From Ruminococcaceae bacterium UBA5579 (GTDB taxonomy: Bacteria > Bacillota > Clostridia > Oscillospirales > Ruminococcaceae): a stretch of 12,180 nt of DNA. The stretch covers positions 1-12,180 of the forward strand of contig DILZ01000116.1 in NCBI GenBank assembly GCA_002425305.1, read 5' to 3'. The notes beneath the pieces are model-generated. The model worked only from the letters and a program-made list of their open reading frames with translations, was not told where the DNA came from and searched no databases. The position numbers and the translations under genes are program-made. This document shows positions 1-5,923 of this stretch, piece by piece (position 1 is the stretch's first letter; every line of letters starts with the position of its first letter).

Positions 1-20
1 AGTGGGTAAAGCGGCACGCT

Positions 21-791
21 TTATAGCTGGCTTTTGATCTTATTCAAAGCGCCTTTTTCGAGCCTTGACACCTGCGCCTGACTTATGCCTATCTCCTGCG
101 CCACCTCCACCTGCGTCCGACCCTTGAAAAAACGCAGCGACAGGATATGTTTTTCCCTTTTGTCAAGCGAAGTTATAGCTTCCTTCAAGGCTATCTCATT
201 CAGCCAGTTGTTGTCATCGTTGTTATCGCCGAGCTGATCCATCATATATATCGCATCGCCCGATTCCGAATAGACCGGCTCATAAAGTGAAACCGGGTCG
301 CTCACCGCTTCAAGCGCTATCACCACATCTTCACGGCGTGCGTCGATGTCCTTTGCTATCTCTTCGATAGTCGGCTCTTTCATATTCTCGCTTGTCAGCT
401 TTTCTCTTGACTGCATGGCACGGTATGCAAGATCCCTCATCGAGCGGCTCACTCTCACCGCATTGTTGTCACGCAGATAACGGCGCAGCTCGCCCGTTAT
501 CATCGGCACGGCATAGGTGGAAAACTTCACTCCGTATTCGTCGCTGAAATTATCTATCGCTTTCATAAGACCGATACAGCCCACCTGAAACAGATCATCG
601 GGATTTTCGCCGCGCCCCGAAAAGCGCTGTATGACGCTGAGTACAAGCCTTAAATTCCCTTGTATCAGCTCATCTCTCGCCTTTTGATCGCCATCCTTTA
701 TCCTTTGCAGCAGCTCGCTTTTCTGCTCCTCGGTAAGCACCTTCAGCTTTGAAGTGTTCACGCCGCTTATCTCGACCTTGTTATAGTACAT
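21..791 (-). CDS. sigG: RNA polymerase sporulation sigma factor SigG
   Basis: Forespore-specific sigma factor of the sigma-70 family, which directs RNA polymerase to late forespore genes after engulfment. The 256-residue length is normal for SigG. The N-terminus (NKVEISGVNTSKL) is the SigG signature. Region 2 follows with GNLRLVLSVIQRF, DDLFQVGCIGLMKAIDNF and KFSTYAVPMITGELRRYLRDNN. Region 4 closes the protein with the helix-turn-helix TQVEVAQEIGISQAQVSRLEK. The reading frame can be extended upstream to 884, but the start at 791 is chosen because it gives the family N-terminus and is preceded by GGTGA at a good distance. The gene is host chromosome, lies divergent to the tRNA at 1002 and marks the flank of the inserted element. 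SigF is the only close alternative, and the N-terminus argues against it. Confidence 0.94.
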   Translation of the reverse strand: MYYNKVEISGVNTSKLKVLTEEQKSELLQRIKDGDQKARDELIQGNLRLVLSVIQRFSGRGENPDDLFQVGCIGLMKAIDNFSDEYGVKFSTYAVPMITGELRRYLRDNNAVRVSRSMRDLAYRAMQSREKLTSENMKEPTIEEIAKDIDARREDVVIALEAVSDPVSLYEPVYSESGDAIYMMDQLGDNNDDNNWLNEIALKEAITSLDKREKHILSLRFFKGRTQVEVAQEIGISQAQVSRLEKGALNKIKSQL

Positions 792-830
792 CTTTTCACC
801 GCCCGCATTTTGTTGTACCGACCTTGCGAA

Positions 831-848
831 ATGCGGAACTTTCCGCAT
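831..848. repeat. Perfect inverted repeat in the sigG leader
   Basis: ATGCGGAA (831-838) and TTCCGCAT (841-848) form an 8-bp perfect dyad separated by two bases, 40-57 bases upstream of the sigG start. It could be a leader hairpin or a protein binding site. No sigma-F/G-type promoter could be placed with confidence near it. Confidence 0.4.
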
Positions 849-961
849 CGGAATATAAATCGGTATCAACATCATTATTGACACGAAGTGAAAAATTATA
901 CTTTTGCTTTTTGCCGAAAAAGGGAGATAAAAAGGTTTTTAAATTTTTTTCGGAAAAGGTA

Positions 962-990
962 TTGACTAAACAGTCAAAATGTGATAGAAT
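962..990 (+). promoter_or_regulatory. Housekeeping promoter of tRNA-Ser
   Basis: TTGACT (962-967), a 17-base spacer and TAGAAT (985-990) give a near-consensus sigma-A promoter ending 11 bases before the mature tRNA. Confidence 0.8.
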
Positions 991-1001
991 ATTAAAGTCA
1001 T

Positions 1002-1093
1002 GGAAAGGTGGCTGAGCTGGTCTAAGGCGCACGATTGGAAATCGTGTAACGGCTAATACCCGTTCAAGGGTTCGAATCCCTTTCTTTCCGCCA
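1002..1093 (+). tRNA. tRNA-Ser(GGA)
   Basis: A complete class II tRNA can be folded by eye. The acceptor stem is GGAAAGG with TCTTTCC. The anticodon stem is CACGA/TCGTG around loop TTGGAAA, giving anticodon GGA, which reads UCC and UCU. A long variable arm (ACGG/CCGT) is typical of tRNA-Ser. The T-arm is AAGGG-TTCGAAT-CCCTT, and the discriminator G and CCA are encoded. Its 3' end borders a tyrosine integrase gene, so it is probably the integration target of the element to its right. Confidence 0.97.
1060..1093. other. Presumed attachment site (attL side) in the tRNA 3' end
   Basis: The integrase gene begins 79 bases beyond the tRNA and is transcribed toward it, the standard geometry for elements that recombine in the T-arm/acceptor part of a tRNA gene and restore it. 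The exact core cannot be set because the other end of the element is outside the window. Confidence 0.4.
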
Positions 1094-1103
1094 AATAGCC
1101 CTT

Positions 1104-1135
1104 AAACCGCATTGCTGTGCGGTTTATTTCTTTTT
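1104..1135 (+). terminator. Intrinsic terminator after tRNA-Ser
   Basis: AAACCGCA (1104-1111) and TGCGGTTT (1118-1125) form an 8-bp stem with a 6-base loop, followed by ATTTCTTTTT. Confidence 0.85.
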
Positions 1136-1171
1136 ATCCCCGAAAAATCCCCGTTTTTTACGGCTTTTCAC

Positions 1172-2311
1172 TCAATCAACCTCGATCTCGTTGAGGATTT
1201 CAAGAGCCTTTTCTTCCTGGTTTGGGTATAAGTGCGAGTAGACTTTCCACGTCAACTCCACGTTGCTATGTCCTAAACGTCTCGCAACCTCTTGAATAGA
1301 GATGTTATTGTTCGCAAGCAAGCTGGCGTGACTGTGGCGAAATTCATGGATCGTAATCCTCGGTAGTTCTGCTTCTTTTGCAAACTGCCGATTTTTCTTA
1401 TCTATGGTGGTATCTCTGAGCGGCTTATCTCCCCCACAAATGTAGAAGTTGTCCGAAAACAGTTCTCCTGCCGCCGCTCGTTGACGTTCCTTGTGCTCAT
1501 TCAATATTCTAATTAGTTGCTTGGGGATTTGCAAGTCCCTTATACTGCTCTTGGTTTTGGGCGTTGATTCAATATCATCTCCCTTGATTTTTTGTGTAAT
1601 GCCACGTCTTATGTGAATTACATTCGCCTCCAGATCAGACCAACGGAGAGCATTGATTTCACCCTTTCGACATCCTGTGAAGAAAGCGAGGTTAAAGAAC
1701 ACGTAAAATCCCCAGTCGTTTATAGTGCTGCAATGCGTCTTTGCCACAGTTATGTATTTCTGAAATTGTTCGGATGTATAATAACGGAGTTTTTGAGGTT
1801 CTTCAGTAACAGTACTGCTGTTCTTGAAATTACCTAATATAGACAACGGGTTCTTAGGTATATATTGCATTTTAACGGCAAAGTTCAGCAACGCAACAAA
1901 TATTGAATAGGCGTTTTTTTTAGTTGAGTCGGATAAGTCTTGATTACTTATAGTGATTTTCCAATCCGCAAGTCTGGGCTGTGTCAGTTTGTCAAGTCTG
2001 CACTCGCCCAAATAAGGTTGAACGCGCAATCGAAGTGTTTTTGTTATCGAATCAAGAGAGGAAGTTTTAACTTCGATTTTGTGATATTTAACATATTCCT
2101 CTATGAGTTGATTCACGGTCATTTTGGATTTGGAGACTTCCTTTTTATCTTTGTACTCCGCATTAAGCTGTTGCTCAAGCATTTGCGCTTCTGCTAGTCC
2201 GTAAGCGGTACGCTCTACTTGGCGGGATTTGCCGTTCATATCTGTGTAGTTTACACGGACACGGTAGCCCTGCCGACCGTCCTTTTTCTTGTCAATCTTG
2301 TTTATCGGCAT
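1172..2311 (-). CDS. int: Tyrosine integrase of the mobile element
   Basis: Site-specific recombinase that integrates and excises the element at the neighbouring tRNA-Ser. The 379-residue protein has the Tn916/phage-type layout. An N-terminal arm-binding domain spans about residues 1-60, a SAM-like core-binding domain about 65-160, and the catalytic domain about 175-375. All catalytic positions are present: Arg215 in TGCRKGE, Lys252/254 in TPKTKSS, His322 and Arg325 in HEFRH, His348 in RRLGH, and nucleophile Tyr358 in VYSHLYP. The start at 2311 is preceded by AAGAGGGTG and a consensus promoter. The gene reads toward the tRNA and is likely intact and functional. No small excisionase gene lies directly beside it. 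Orthology to a named integrase cannot be decided by eye. Confidence 0.95.
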   Translation of the reverse strand: MPINKIDKKKDGRQGYRVRVNYTDMNGKSRQVERTAYGLAEAQMLEQQLNAEYKDKKEVSKSKMTVNQLIEEYVKYHKIEVKTSSLDSITKTLRLRVQPYLGECRLDKLTQPRLADWKITISNQDLSDSTKKNAYSIFVALLNFAVKMQYIPKNPLSILGNFKNSSTVTEEPQKLRYYTSEQFQKYITVAKTHCSTINDWGFYVFFNLAFFTGCRKGEINALRWSDLEANVIHIRRGITQKIKGDDIESTPKTKSSIRDLQIPKQLIRILNEHKERQRAAAGELFSDNFYICGGDKPLRDTTIDKKNRQFAKEAELPRITIHEFRHSHASLLANNNISIQEVARRLGHSNVELTWKVYSHLYPNQEEKALEILNEIEVD

Positions 2312-2335
2312 TATAACACCCTCTTTCCGATTCTC

Positions 2336-2364
2336 ATTATATCATATTCATAACAAGAATGCAA
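2336..2364 (-). promoter_or_regulatory. Promoter of the integrase gene
   Basis: On the minus strand TTGCAT (2364-2359), a 17-base spacer and TATAAT (2341-2336) stand 24 bases before the integrase ATG. Confidence 0.75.
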
Positions 2365-2937
2365 GTGAAAAAACAGAACCGCCCGCACAATACAAGCCGC
2401 CGCTCGCTGTATATATGTCTATAAAGTGACAACTTTTTGTAAGAAAACAAGGCTTATAATGTACTTTTAGAGGGCTGTTCAATGTCAAGATTGTATCACG
2501 TCCGGTAAGAGTGGACACCTTATATTGAATATAGCTCACATCATTTAAAATACTCCCTAAAATGGTGTACGCCTAAAAACTCGCGTATATGTATATTCCA
2601 AGCGAATTATATAATGGGTTAATAAAATTCTTGTTTTATATCGCCGTGTCTGAGTTGATCTCAATTTCAGTTACTATATAAAATGGATAATAGTTATGGG
2701 CAAGTTTCCATATAGAAAAGTTTAAAAGTGAGATGGGGTTATACTCAAAATGTTGTGAAAACAAACAAAATATGCTTTGTTTTTTTGTTGAAAGCTCCAA
2801 AGTTTTTACACGTTGCGCAGGATTTCGACATCTTGCGCAAAACGTATTGAAAAATTGACAAAAATATACTATAATTTTTATATAGGTATAAGTATTTTGC
2901 AAATTCCAATAAAGGGCAGTATTCATTAAAAAACCTA
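2365..2937. other. AT-rich intergenic stretch without a credible gene
   Basis: Several short reading frames cross this stretch on the minus strand. They lack ribosome binding sites, have irregular composition and overlap one another, so they are rejected as genes. A TTGACA occurs at about 2856 but its nearest TATAAT is only about nine bases away, so it is not a usable promoter as it stands. The region separates the integrase from the cargo operon and may be remnant DNA. Confidence 0.5.
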
Positions 2938-2966
2938 TTGACAAAAATGCTAATATATGATATAAT
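2938..2966 (+). promoter_or_regulatory. Strong promoter of the cargo operon
   Basis: TTGACA (2938-2943), a 17-base spacer and TATAAT (2961-2966) are a perfect consensus pair. Transcription would start near 2973 and produce a leader of about 175 bases before the first gene at 3148. That leader contains the 16S-rRNA-like segment and a hairpin. Confidence 0.8.
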
Positions 2967-3035
2967 ATATACATTATTGATATGCATAGCTTGTCCGGGA
3001 AATTGTTGTGTTGCCCCTATTACTATTTGCAAAGA

Positions 3036-3062
3036 CACGCCTAACACATGCAAGTCGAACGG
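3036..3062 (+). other. 27-base match to the 16S rRNA 5' region
   Basis: The segment starts CACGC and continues CTAACACATGCAAGTCGAAC then GG. From memory this equals bacterial 16S rRNA at about E. coli positions 43-69, in the rRNA sense. Flanking bases do not continue the rRNA upstream, and downstream similarity is at best a few bases (AACTTGGTG near 3105 against AACTTAGTG after helix 6). It is therefore a fragment, not a rRNA gene. It lies inside the transcribed leader of the cargo operon. Confidence 0.85.
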
Positions 3063-3065
3063 TTA

Positions 3066-3087
3066 TTACAATTGGAAAAAATTGTAA
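3066..3087 (+). repeat. Leader hairpin next to the 16S-like segment
   Basis: TTACAATT (3066-3073) and AATTGTAA (3080-3087) form a perfect 8-bp stem with loop GGAAAA. It directly follows the 16S-like segment, in the place where the variable helix 6 hairpin stands in real 16S rRNA. Confidence 0.6.
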
Positions 3088-3147
3088 CTCTTATTATGTC
3101 TAAAACTTGGTGATTTGCATAGACTACATAGAGAGAAGTTTTTATAA

Positions 3148-3570
3148 TTGAAGACATTAAAGTTTGAAATTGCTCGGGCGGTCATCGCCATAATAAGGTT
3201 GTTTATAACGCTTATTACTTACACTTCAATGTTATTTCCATTTCCGCCTGAAACAAACTCGCTTTTCATTATGATAGCAGTTTTTTCGTTGAGTAGGTTT
3301 TTTACAAATGTTGAATCCCTATTAAACGGTATATCGGCATTGACTCCTACGATGGGGGCGGAGTTGGTTATTTCTGTGGTGTTAAGTGTATCTACAATTT
3401 TAATTGGTATGAATTCTAACTTTCCATGCAAAGCGGTTATCGCTATTATCGCTTATATTGCATGTGGATTTTTTTTGATAATAGATATCATTAGTTTCTT
3501 TTCTTTCTTTTCCAAAAATAAGAACTCACCACCGCTACCATCGTCGCCAATAAAAGTTAAAGGGGAATAA
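3148..3570 (+). CDS. Small four-helix membrane protein, function unknown
   Basis: A 140-residue protein with four hydrophobic stretches at about residues 7-30, 38-55, 70-90 and 97-123, so a polytopic membrane protein. A polar Lys/Pro/Ser-rich tail (KNKNSPPLPSSPIKVKGE) follows. The start is TTG because the codon before it is a stop and no ATG lies near; GAGAG about 12 bases upstream is a weak ribosome binding site. It is the first gene of an AT-rich three-gene operon and is followed after seven bases by the gene at 3578. I recognise no family. Location beside the integrase makes it element cargo, and membrane protein plus soluble partner is a layout seen in abortive-infection systems, but that is only inference. 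Confidence 0.7.
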   Translation: MKTLKFEIARAVIAIIRLFITLITYTSMLFPFPPETNSLFIMIAVFSLSRFFTNVESLLNGISALTPTMGAELVISVVLSVSTILIGMNSNFPCKAVIAIIAYIACGFFLIIDIISFFSFFSKNKNSPPLPSSPIKVKGE

Positions 3571-3577
3571 ATTTACA

Positions 3578-3814
3578 ATGGAATGGATTAGACCAATCTT
3601 AATTTCTATAATTATTATATCGTGTCTGGTGACGGTTTTAGTTTTATTGCATAGTGGAAGATGTAGAGCTAATCTTTACGAACTAGATGATAACAAATCA
3701 AAAAGACTAGACAATAGCGATGACGATTTAGGTGATGCTTTGTCTAAAGTTGAAATATGCAACAATCCTCCCGAAAGAGTGGTTAGCAATGGATACAATA
3801 GCCAAAAATTATGA
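3578..3814 (+). CDS. Single-pass membrane protein, function unknown
   Basis: A 78-residue protein with one long hydrophobic helix at about residues 5-27 (RPILISIIIISCLVTVLVLL). A short basic/cysteine turn (HSGRCR) and a polar, acidic tail with NSDDDLGDA follow. AAGGGG 11 bases before the ATG is the ribosome binding site. Its last 26 bases overlap the start of the next gene in another frame, which suggests translational coupling. A bitopic membrane anchor with a cytoplasmic tail is the simplest reading. No family recognised. Confidence 0.65.
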   Translation: MEWIRPILISIIIISCLVTVLVLLHSGRCRANLYELDDNKSKRLDNSDDDLGDALSKVEICNNPPERVVSNGYNSQKL

Positions 3815-4325
3815 GGTAATATGGGGTAAGGTTATTGAACCTTCCTTGAAAGAAATTGCACAACATTCAGACAACTTTAAAATTAAAGACAAAGCAAAAG
3901 AATTGATATTGAATGAGTACAAAGAGTTTAATAATCATTGTAAAAAAACATACATGAAAAATCCAAGCAATAAATTGGATAGGCATAAGGTTTCGGCATG
4001 TTATATTTTGGCGATAGTAAAAGCAAGCCCGATCATTACTGATTCTAACAATTTATTATCAGATGGTGAGTTTTATACTGTTAACGAAGAAATCGCTCTT
4101 ACAGTAGGTTTATCTATTTTGAGGGCTTTTTGTAGTAATGATAAGAGGTATCCTGTTTCGCTACCGTTTGATTTCACATATCCAAAAGCCTCACACGGTG
4201 ATTATAGGAAAAATTTCGTTGTTGAGCTTCACTTTACAAAAGAGGAGGGGAATTACAATATATTGTCATTAAGCCACACTTTATACTTGCTGGAGCAATT
4301 TAATCAGCAGTATTGGAAAACATAA
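3789..4325 (+). CDS. Soluble protein of unknown function, last gene of the cargo operon
   Basis: A 178-residue protein beginning MDTIAKNYEVIWGK. The frame is open from 3732, but the ATG at 3789 is preferred because GAAAGAGTGG precedes it and the upstream residues look like out-of-frame translation of the previous gene. No signal peptide or membrane helix is visible. Sequence features include a charged helical N-terminal half, the segment KLDRHKVSACYILAIVKASPI, and a C-terminal half with SLPFDFTYPKASHGDYRKNF and alternating strands. The His/Lys/Asp residues of LDRHK could be functional, but no catalytic motif is certain. It closes the operon with a terminator 24 bases downstream. No family is recognised. 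Confidence 0.7.
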   Translation: MDTIAKNYEVIWGKVIEPSLKEIAQHSDNFKIKDKAKELILNEYKEFNNHCKKTYMKNPSNKLDRHKVSACYILAIVKASPIITDSNNLLSDGEFYTVNEEIALTVGLSILRAFCSNDKRYPVSLPFDFTYPKASHGDYRKNFVVELHFTKEEGNYNILSLSHTLYLLEQFNQQYWKT

Positions 4326-4348
4326 TAATACACAAGACTTAACATAGA

Positions 4349-4380
4349 GGGTGTTCTTAAATGAACACCCATTTTTGTTT
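4349..4380 (+). terminator. Intrinsic terminator of the cargo operon
   Basis: GGGTGTTC (4349-4356) and GAACACCC (4363-4370) pair perfectly over 8 bp around a 6-base loop, followed by ATTTTTGTTT. Confidence 0.9.
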
Positions 4381-4736
4381 ATTTGGACGAGTTATATCCA
4401 CTTGTTGCTTGAATCAGAAAAAAACTAGGTGTAGTAGTGTGTACCTGTAACAATAGTTTGTATTGTTATCGGCGATTGCAAAATTCACCGACTGAGCAAT
4501 GGTGAAGTACTATCTATGATTAGTACCAAAAAACTATTTTCCAAAATGTAAACCTCCTCCCCGCCCTCTACTCGGGCGACACACACTCCACCGCTCGCAC
4601 GCTTTAAATTGCCCCGTATTCAACGGGATTACACTATACATATAACACCACCAACGGCATACAAGCGAATACAGAGCCGCACACGCCTTATTTTAGGCGG
4701 CTTCTGCGGACGGTGTAGCCACTCGATTCCTTTCAA
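4381..4736. other. Gene-free stretch with several dyads
   Basis: No credible gene. The stretch holds a run of hairpins at 4448-4525 (own entry), a GC dyad CGCCC/GGGCG (4562-4566/4574-4578), and CGCCT/AGGCG around 4689-4703. Base composition changes near 4550 from AT-rich to GC-richer, probably the border between cargo and element backbone. Confidence 0.5.
4448..4525. repeat. Three consecutive perfect dyads, possible structured RNA or recombination site
   Basis: Dyad 1 is TAACAATA (4448-4455) with TATTGTTA (4461-4468). Dyad 2 is TTCACC (4484-4489) with GGTGAA (4501-4506). Dyad 3 is GTACTA with TAGTAC at about 4506-4525. ATTGC (4475-4479) can also pair with GCAAT (4496-4500), which interleaves with dyad 2, so the two pairings compete or form a tight pseudoknot. 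No promoter was placed immediately upstream. Confidence 0.4.
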
Positions 4737-4857
4737 ATATACACACGATGCGAATGTATAAGATGCACAAAAAAACACACACAAACTTTGTGTATTTTTG
4801 CTATTGACATTCACACGATATAGGTGTATAATATAATTACAAGGTAAGGGAACACCG
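4737..4857. repeat. Promoter-operator block, copy A
   Basis: This block aligns with 5907-6016 over about 110 bp with small gaps. It contains three ACAC-N7-GTGT type dyads at 4743-4757 (last arm ATGT), 4779-4793 (exact) and 4813-4827 (exact), spaced 36 and 34 bases start to start. The N7 cores of the outer sites differ from copy B while the arms persist, which points to selection on the arms as operator half-sites. Confidence 0.75.
4804..4832 (+). promoter_or_regulatory. Rightward early promoter A with internal operator
   Basis: TTGACA (4804-4809), a 17-base spacer and TATAAT (4827-4832). The spacer carries the dyad ACAC-GATATAG-GTGT (4813-4827), so repressor bound there would block RNA polymerase. 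It drives the small gene at 4902 and the gene at 5104. Confidence 0.85.
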
Positions 4858-4901
4858 AAAGCAAAAACCACCCCTTAACCTTGTGGAAAGGAGCGGTTTC
4901 A

Positions 4902-4997
4902 GTGGTCGTTGCGTTAATAACGTTAGTGTTTGGGGTCTGCATAGCTAACGACTTGTACAACCTCACACTACACAATGACAACGACAAACGCGACTAA
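4902..4997 (+). CDS. 31-residue hydrophobic small protein
   Basis: A short frame starting with GTG, eight bases after AAAGGAG, encoding MVVALITLVFGVCIANDLYN and then a polar tail ending DNDKRD. The first 15 residues form a single hydrophobic helix followed by a charged tail, the shape of small membrane-active peptides, including some type I toxins and phage small proteins. It is the first gene behind promoter A. No antisense RNA promoter opposite it is obvious, so a toxin role is not supported beyond shape. The good ribosome binding site and position make translation likely. Confidence 0.55.
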   Translation: MVVALITLVFGVCIANDLYNLTLHNDNDKRD

Positions 4998-5016
4998 TCA
5001 AAGGCGCGGAATATGA

Positions 5017-5081
5017 TAGGGGTTGATGAAACGGCGGAGCGGACTCCGCCAACTCCCCTATACATATTGTAACACATCAAC
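5017..5081 (+). promoter_or_regulatory. Structured leader upstream of the gene at 5104
   Basis: GGCGGAG (5033-5039) and CTCCGCC (5044-5050) form a strong 7-bp stem with loop CGGA, enclosed by TAGGGG (5017-5022) with CCCCTA (5055-5060). GTTGATG (5022-5028) inside that outer loop can pair with CATCAAC (5075-5081) downstream, as an alternative or a pseudoknot. The ribosome binding site AAGGAGG follows 12 bases later, so the structure could control translation or termination. No U-run follows the stem. Confidence 0.45.
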
Positions 5082-5103
5082 TTGAATTTGTCAAGGAGGA
5101 AAT

Positions 5104-5484
5104 ATGTATTACACATCAAAAACCCCAAAAATCGGCGCGCTTCTTATAGCATTTGAAACCGCCGAAAAGAACGCAACAACCGAGGAAATGAAAAGCGAAG
5201 TCAAGGCAGCGTTTCAATCAACAATGAGCTATCTTATCCCCTTTAAGCTTGTAGGTGTTATTCACGAAGAGGACGGCTCGGCAAAGCTCGGAATTTTTCA
5301 ATCGTCCGATGCTCGTGATAAGTGGCTGAGATCCGCAAAGAGAAAAAAGCTCAAAACGGAAAAGGGCAACGGCTACAATCTACAACCCACTTATCACGCT
5401 AATTTCGGCATTGATTACGATAAAATCACGGAGAGGGAAATTTCAGACGATTTAACAAGCGTTATTTATACCATTTGCAGGTAA
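5104..5484 (+). CDS. 126-residue orphan protein under repressor control
   Basis: The ATG follows AAGGAGG at ideal spacing, so this is a well-translated gene. The protein is soluble and basic in its middle (RDKWLRSAKRKKLKTEKG), with an Ala/Glu-rich helical segment at about residues 18-40 (ETAEKNATTEEMKSEVKAAF) and a C-terminus rich in acidic residues ending SVIYTICR. No recognised motif, signal peptide or membrane helix. It sits in the operon behind promoter A and ends against the convergent repressor gene, separated by a terminator hairpin. Small orphan proteins directly controlled by an element repressor are often regulators or anti-host factors, but nothing in the sequence identifies this one. 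Confidence 0.75.
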   Translation: MYYTSKTPKIGALLIAFETAEKNATTEEMKSEVKAAFQSTMSYLIPFKLVGVIHEEDGSAKLGIFQSSDARDKWLRSAKRKKLKTEKGNGYNLQPTYHANFGIDYDKITEREISDDLTSVIYTICR

Positions 5485-5488
5485 CAAC

Positions 5489-5519
5489 AAGGGCGAGAGT
5501 TAAAAAGGCTCCCGCCCTT
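5489..5519. terminator. Terminator-like hairpin between convergent genes
   Basis: AAGGGCGAGAG (5489-5499) pairs with CTCCCGCCCTT (5509-5519) with one mismatch. The outer AACAA/TTGTT can extend it. The U-run is poor, so efficiency is uncertain. It sits just after the stop of the gene at 5104 and between it and the convergent repressor gene. Confidence 0.6.
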
Positions 5520-5639
5520 AATTGTTGCCAATACAGCAAGCCCGAACCGCTGAATTAAAGCTGCTCGGCTCTATGTATTTCGCTTTTACGGTCTGAAGGC
5601 GAAGAGAACCCAGACCCCGCGCCGCCGTTCTTTCTCTTG

Positions 5640-5870
5640 TCATTCTTCTTTGGGTTTGTCGGTATCATCAGGAATATATTCTAGCAGATTCCCCGGTTGA
5701 CAATTCAAGAGTTTACAAATTAAAGCAAGAACATCATAAGAAACACTCTCTTGATGTCTCAATCTCGATAGAACCCTTTCGCCTAGTAACTTTTCTTGCC
5801 TAATCTTATATGAAGAATATCCAGCCTTTTTTAAGGCTTCCAACACATCAATTTTGTATCTAATAGGCAT
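5640..5870 (-). CDS. Small Cro/C1-type HTH repressor
   Basis: A 76-residue DNA-binding protein of the XRE/Cro-C1 group (the compact HTH_26 kind). A helix-turn-helix fold covers about residues 5-66, with ALKKAGYSSYKIRQEKLLGE, LSRLRHQESVSYDVLALICK and the family-typical ending LLNCQPGNLLEYIPD. The charged tail DDTDKPKEE is short. The frame is open upstream to 5972, but the start at 5870 is chosen because GAGGTGA precedes it and the extra residues would cover the promoter. It is transcribed divergently from promoter B, whose three operators overlap its own promoter, so it likely represses promoters A and B and autoregulates. It lacks an oligomerisation or cleavage domain, so induction would need a partner or antirepressor. 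Confidence 0.88.
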   Translation of the reverse strand: MPIRYKIDVLEALKKAGYSSYKIRQEKLLGERVLSRLRHQESVSYDVLALICKLLNCQPGNLLEYIPDDTDKPKEE

Positions 5871-5894
5871 ATTATCACCTCTTTCTGTACTCTT

Positions 5895-5923
5895 ATTATA
5901 CCACACATATACACACAAATCAA
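5895..5923 (-). promoter_or_regulatory. Leftward promoter of the repressor gene
   Basis: On the minus strand TTGATT (5923-5918), a 17-base spacer and TATAAT (5900-5895). The -35 box lies inside the outermost operator-like dyad (5913-5927), which would allow negative autoregulation. Confidence 0.8.

Noticed and set aside
749..1032. Overlapping frames on both strands between sigG and the tRNA
   Set aside because: They overlap the sigG start or the tRNA and its promoter and show no ribosome binding site.
1592..2197. Plus-strand frames inside the integrase gene
   Set aside because: Antisense shadows of a gene with complete catalytic motifs.
2348..3053. Minus-strand frames of 63 to 112 residues between integrase and cargo
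   Set aside because: They overlap one another, lack ribosome binding sites, are low in complexity and would cover the cargo promoter and the 16S-like segment.
3036..3056. The 16S-like segment as a leftover amplification primer (63F-like)
   Set aside because: The match continues at least six bases beyond the usual primer and lies in a non-rRNA context, so a primer artefact does not explain it.
3036..3150. A 16S rRNA gene or 16S gene end
   Set aside because: Only 27 bases match; the conserved sequence that should precede it in 16S is absent and what follows does not continue the rRNA, so it is a fragment only.
4629..4871. Minus-strand frame of 80 residues over operator block A
   Set aside because: It is Cys/Val-rich translation of the operator DNA; the corresponding frame over block B has similar nonsense sequence, so the similarity reflects the DNA repeat and not a protein.
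4902..5104. A type I toxin-antitoxin pair
   Set aside because: The peptide shape fits, but no antisense promoter or overlapping RNA could be placed.
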